A DNA stretch of 15,318 nt from GWA2-46-15 sp964551525. Lineage in GTDB: Bacteria; Patescibacteriota; Minisyncoccia; Minisyncoccales; GWA2-46-15. This document shows, piece by piece, positions 12,271-15,318 of this stretch. Each line of letters starts with the position of its first letter. The first letter of the stretch is position 1. The position numbers and the translations under genes are program-made. The notes beneath the pieces are model-generated. The model was not told the origin of the DNA, did no database searches, and worked only from the letters and a program-made list of their open reading frames with translations. Location: assembly GCA_964551525.1 (NCBI GenBank), contig CAZKCH010000012.1, positions 1 through 15,318 of the forward strand, in the 5' to 3' direction.

Positions 12271-12336
12271 GTCTTGTGCTTAGCTTAGCTAAGCACAAGA
12301 CAGCTTAGCTAAGCACAAGACATCTAAGCACAAGAC
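12271..12336. repeat. REP-like palindrome cluster on the 5' side of the RAYT
   Basis: GTCTTGTGCTTAGCT (12271-12285), one base, AGCTAAGCACAAGAC (12287-12301): a perfect 31-bp palindrome. Two further right arms follow as direct copies, AGCTTAGCTAAGCACAAGAC (12302-12321) and ATCTAAGCACAAGAC (12322-12336). The unit CTAAGCACAAGAC thus occurs three times, at 12289, 12309 and 12324. The cluster begins 11 nt upstream of the transposase ATG. Confidence 0.9.
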
Positions 12337-12379
12337 AAATTAATCAGGTTTTTTGAATTTTATAATCATCGTTTTGATC

Positions 12380-12411
12380 ATTGCTTGGATTATTGCTTGG
12401 ATTATTGCTGG
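12380..12411. repeat. Short tandem 12-mer repeat
   Basis: ATTGCTTGGATT occurs at 12380-12391 and 12392-12403, then ATTGCTGGA at 12404-12412: about 2.7 copies. It lies in the 112-bp stretch between the REP cluster and the adaptor stop codon, which otherwise shows nothing. Confidence 0.8.
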
Positions 12412-12448
12412 AAAAAAGGTTGGGCAGAGCGGCGCCAAAAATAATTTG

Positions 12449-14005
12449 TTATTTCTCTTTCGGGGAAAGAATAATTTTATCGCCTTCTTTCAACCCCTCG
12501 ATCACCTCAATATTGCCGCTGGCATCTTTCAGGCCGGTCTTAATTGCCACCTCGGCTGTCTCACCCCCTTCGCCTAAAACCATGACTGACTTGTCCCCGT
12601 TTTTAGAAATAACGCATCTTTGCGGAATCAATAAAGCATCTTCCACTCTGGCCGTAATAATATCAATATTAGCGGTCATGCCCGGCTTGATCAGATTGGT
12701 CTCTTCAACGAACTGAAGCTTGGTTTTATAAGTTGCCACTCCTTCCACCATGGTTTCGCCCGGGTTTATCTGCACCACCTTAGCCATAAAAATCTGGTTC
12801 TGGCCAAAAGCATCAAGGGTGATATTAGCATTATTGCCAAGCGTAATTTTAACAATGTCGGCTTCGGGAATATTAACTTCTACTTCAAATCTGGCCGCGG
12901 AAATAATCGAAACCAGGACCGAGCCGACCGCCACGATTTCTCCTCTTTTGGCGTCTTGGCGCACGACCACGCCCGCAATGGGCGAGACAATAACGGTTTT
13001 ACCCAATTGCGACTGGGCCGTAGCCACCTCGGCTTTGGCCTGATCAATCAATGCCTCTTGGCCGGCAATTTGTTCCGGCGTGGCCGGAGATGATCGATAC
13101 AACAATTCTTTTTTCGCCACCAACAAAGACATCTGGCTCGCGTTCCAATTTTCTTCTGTCGCCACCAAATTAGCCACGGCGGTATTAATGCTCGTTCTGG
13201 CGCTGGAAACATCGGTTTTATAAGAATCAATCGTGATCTGGGAAAGCGAATAAGTCGGGGTCAAACCATTAATCACGGTGGAAAGTTTTTCCATAAACGA
13301 GCGGATCTGATCAAGATTGTTCTTCGCTTGACTCAGGTAAGCTGATAAATCACTGCTGGTGCTGATAGTCAGTAAAGAATTATTCCAAACAATTAAAGTG
13401 GCTTCAATCGCTTGCCTCAACTGTTCTGTTTCGTTTTCTAATTGCGAATCGATGACAAAAAAGATTATTTGAGGATTGTCTGTTCTCGGATTATTGAAAA
13501 ACTTATCAGTTTTGCTCCTGACGCTGTCATCCGCTTTCGTGTAAGCATCTTTAATTTTATCGACCAGGCCTTTTCTCGCTTCGGATAAAGCATTTTCCGC
13601 CGCATCCTGTTTGGCCTGATAAACCGCAATTTCTTCCGGCCGGCTGCCGTTTTTTAACTCCGCCAAGGTGATTTCCTGAGCTCTTAACCCGGCCTGGGCC
13701 AAATTTAATTGAGCCATGACACTGCTGTTTTCTAAAGAAACCAAAGTTTCGCCCGCTGCCACCCTGTCCCCAACCTCAACCGCAATGCTGGCGATTCGGC
13801 CGCTGGTTTCAAAAGCCAAATCAACCGAACGCACCGGTTCAACTCGGCCGGTAACGCTAACCATTTGGGCAAGCGCCCCTCTTTTAACTATGGCGAAATC
13901 AGCCGCGGGTTTGTTTTTATCGATGATGAGGAAATAAGCAACGACCGGGACAACGATCACGGCAAAACAAAAAACCAGATGTTTTTTGGAGAAAAATTTT
14001 TTCAT
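12449..14005 (-). CDS. HlyD/MacA-type periplasmic adaptor of an ABC efflux system
   Basis: 518 residues. An N-terminal membrane anchor (about 9-28) is followed by the first half of a biotinyl-lipoyl-like domain (VSVTGRVEPVRSVDLAFETSGRIASI region, 49-74) and VEVGDRVAAGETLVSLE (76-92). A long helical insert (about 95-345) follows, far longer than the MacA hairpin. The second lipoyl half comes next (TVIVSPIAGVVVRQDAKRGEIVAVGSVLVSI, about 348-378), then beta-barrel and membrane-proximal domains, ending VIEGLKEGDKIILSPKEK. It would link the permease to an outer layer or cell-surface structure. It starts 21 nt after the Cys-repeat gene and lacks a Shine-Dalgarno; the RAYT lies between it and its ATPase. 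Confidence 0.92.
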   Translation of the reverse strand: MKKFFSKKHLVFCFAVIVVPVVAYFLIIDKNKPAADFAIVKRGALAQMVSVTGRVEPVRSVDLAFETSGRIASIAVEVGDRVAAGETLVSLENSSVMAQLNLAQAGLRAQEITLAELKNGSRPEEIAVYQAKQDAAENALSEARKGLVDKIKDAYTKADDSVRSKTDKFFNNPRTDNPQIIFFVIDSQLENETEQLRQAIEATLIVWNNSLLTISTSSDLSAYLSQAKNNLDQIRSFMEKLSTVINGLTPTYSLSQITIDSYKTDVSSARTSINTAVANLVATEENWNASQMSLLVAKKELLYRSSPATPEQIAGQEALIDQAKAEVATAQSQLGKTVIVSPIAGVVVRQDAKRGEIVAVGSVLVSIISAARFEVEVNIPEADIVKITLGNNANITLDAFGQNQIFMAKVVQINPGETMVEGVATYKTKLQFVEETNLIKPGMTANIDIITARVEDALLIPQRCVISKNGDKSVMVLGEGGETAEVAIKTGLKDASGNIEVIEGLKEGDKIILSPKEK

Positions 14006-14026
14006 TTTAAATGTTTATGATGAGGC

Positions 14027-15318
14027 CTATTGAATTATCAATTCCGCTTTGCACGCCTCCTTGGCAACCGCGGTTTTTATCTTATCGCAATAACTGGCAT
14101 CCTGCAAAGCGCCGGCCAAGCAATAATTCTTCCAGTTCAGATAATAAACATTATTACAAATCGCCTGATCTCTTGATTCTCTCGCCACTACCCGATAGCA
14201 CTCATCTTTCCAGCTGCGGCTAATGAGCTGGCTGCAAATCGTTGCGTCTTTCTTGGCGCCAGCCACTTCAATAATGCAATCATTTTTTTTCTTCGCCTCG
14301 CTAATACTTGAGCAATAAACAGCGTCTTGAGTTAATAAGGCGTTACTTAAATAACATTCGTCTTTTTTGTCCGTTGCTTCCAAAGAACAATCTTTCGGTT
14401 GTCCCCCGCCCAAAAAAGACGCGACTAAAACAGCGGCGAATTCTTCAAAATCGCTGGTGGGCGCCGGCTCTTCGGCTTGAAAATCCTGATTGTGATCCTT
14501 GACGTTTAAAGCCATTTCTAAATCAGCGGAAAAATCAACTCCCTCTTCGTTGCCGGCCAGACCAAAATTTAAGGTCATTCTTCGAAAAAGAAAATCCTTT
14601 TTGCCGATCCATAGCTCGCCCCCTATTTCCGAAACCATTCCCATTATCTTATCCAACTCCGTTGTTTCCTCGGCCGTTAATTTATCAGTGCCGCTCATGG
14701 TTTTTATTGACTCGATCATAAAATTTTTCAGCACCTCCTTATCAATGGCATAACGGTAATGATAAGTTTTCTGGTTATTAATTTCTTCGCTCGGCAACTT
14801 GGCCGTGATTTTAAGCAGATTCGCCTGCCCGGCTAAATCAGAAAATTGTAATAATTCTTGGTTTTGAGAAGAATCAATCTTAAACCAGCGTCCCTTCAAG
14901 GCATCAAAAGACGGATTAACGCCCGGCGCCTGCGCTAATTGAAAGTAAATCATTTCTCCGATCATTCTTATTTCCAAAGCCACCATCGGCTGACTGCCTT
15001 CTTTATCCTCCCCAAAACTTAAATTGAGCAATTCTTGCGCCTTATTACCTTTGCGACTGGAAAAGCCGTTAAAATCAAGCTTGGCAGAAAAATTAGCGCC
15101 TCCCATTAAACCCTGGATGAGATCGGCGCTGGTTTCAAAATCAATATTCATCTGGCCGTCATAACTCGAGGACTCAATTGCGGCTGATTTTTCCTGCGCC
15201 TTGGCCAGAATTTTTTCCGGTACGGGAAAAAAGTAAGAATAGGCAAAAATGCCGCCGCCGATGAGCAAAGCAATAATAAAGAAAATAGCAACAAAAAACC
15301 CCAAACACACCCAACACA
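14027..15318 (-). CDS. Membrane-anchored exported protein with five Cys-pair repeats (5' end outside window)
   Basis: The frame has no stop codon before the window edge, so the true start probably lies beyond 15318; a GTG at 15310 is only a possible start. Numbering from that GTG, a membrane helix (about 4-27) is followed by a soluble domain (about 35-275) of alternating strands, resembling lipoprotein folds of the LppX/LprG kind in style only (low confidence). After a Pro-rich joint (280-286), the last ~115 residues hold ten cysteines at 308, 319, 333, 345, 359, 371, 385, 397, 408 and 420. These form five ~26-residue repeats, each with a C-x11-C pair (x10 in the first), with motifs such as WKDECY and DxxxC. 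Five disulfides are likely. It is first gene of the set with the efflux adaptor, 21 nt away. Confidence 0.8.
   Translation of the reverse strand, partial: CWVCLGFFVAIFFIIALLIGGGIFAYSYFFPVPEKILAKAQEKSAAIESSSYDGQMNIDFETSADLIQGLMGGANFSAKLDFNGFSSRKGNKAQELLNLSFGEDKEGSQPMVALEIRMIGEMIYFQLAQAPGVNPSFDALKGRWFKIDSSQNQELLQFSDLAGQANLLKITAKLPSEEINNQKTYHYRYAIDKEVLKNFMIESIKTMSGTDKLTAEETTELDKIMGMVSEIGGELWIGKKDFLFRRMTLNFGLAGNEEGVDFSADLEMALNVKDHNQDFQAEEPAPTSDFEEFAAVLVASFLGGGQPKDCSLEATDKKDECYLSNALLTQDAVYCSSISEAKKKNDCIIEVAGAKKDATICSQLISRSWKDECYRVVARESRDQAICNNVYYLNWKNYCLAGALQDASYCDKIKTAVAKEACKAELIIQ

Noticed and set aside
12271..12336. CRISPR array
   Set aside because: Repeats are palindromic, units are 15-20 nt apart with no real spacers, and no cas genes are present; REP-type explanation fits better.
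12353..12577. Plus-strand hydrophobic frame (IIAWIIAW repeat)
   Set aside because: The repeat comes from the tandem 12-mer, and the rest is antisense to the adaptor gene's 3' end.

Overview
The window looks like chromosome from a Candidate Phyla Radiation (Patescibacteria, probably Parcubacteria-type) bacterium. The indications are an S12 with a ~12-residue N-terminal insertion, a two-Cys-pair L28, a DUF5679 zinc ribbon, a large zinc-LID adenylate kinase with extra N- and C-terminal segments, short AT-rich spacers, almost no Shine-Dalgarno sequences, and small exported proteins of no recognised family. The assignment rests on pattern recognition only, not on a search.

Layout. (1) 1-1720, minus strand: start of the str operon, rpsL-rpsG-fusA, with fusA running off the left edge. 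(2) 1765-2361, minus: an M50/site-2 protease, divergent from rpmB (2449-2637, plus). rpmB is followed by tRNA-Pro(GGG), an unexplained ~150 bp stretch and a bidirectional terminator. (3) 2950-4260, minus: a two-gene GHKL ATPase / STAS-like (DUF4325) module behind a promoter whose spacer is filled by a perfect 15-bp palindrome. (4) 4284-4556, minus: a structured non-coding RNA gene with its own extended -10 promoter; its fold resembles 6S RNA. (5) 4595-6616, minus: adenylate kinase and a membrane-anchored ComEC-type metallo-beta-lactamase. (6) 6672-7220, minus: a 60-aa single-pass membrane protein with the only clear Shine-Dalgarno in the window, and the DUF5679 protein. (7) 7394-8789, minus: a thioredoxin-CcdA/DsbD fusion and a small Cys-containing membrane protein, divergent from an exported two-Cys helical protein (8920-9423, plus). 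(8) 9485-15318, minus: a Cys-repeat membrane-anchored protein, MacA-type adaptor, ABC ATPase and MacB-type permease. A RAYT (REP-associated Y1 transposase) with palindromic repeats on both sides splits this set between adaptor and ATPase.

How it fits together. The thioredoxin-CcdA fusion would carry reductant to the cell exterior, where proteins with even Cys numbers (8920-9423 and the ten-Cys repeat of 14027-15318) need disulfide control. The Cys-repeat protein, adaptor, ATPase and permease read as one envelope or efflux unit interrupted by the RAYT. Several genes place a -10-like hexamer 5-6 nt before the ATG, which indicates leaderless transcripts.

Best candidates for something undescribed: the 6S-like RNA at 4389-4520, the GHKL/STAS module with its palindromic operator, the RAYT with its own repeat family inside an efflux operon, and an EF-G altered at both sites linked to monovalent-cation binding.
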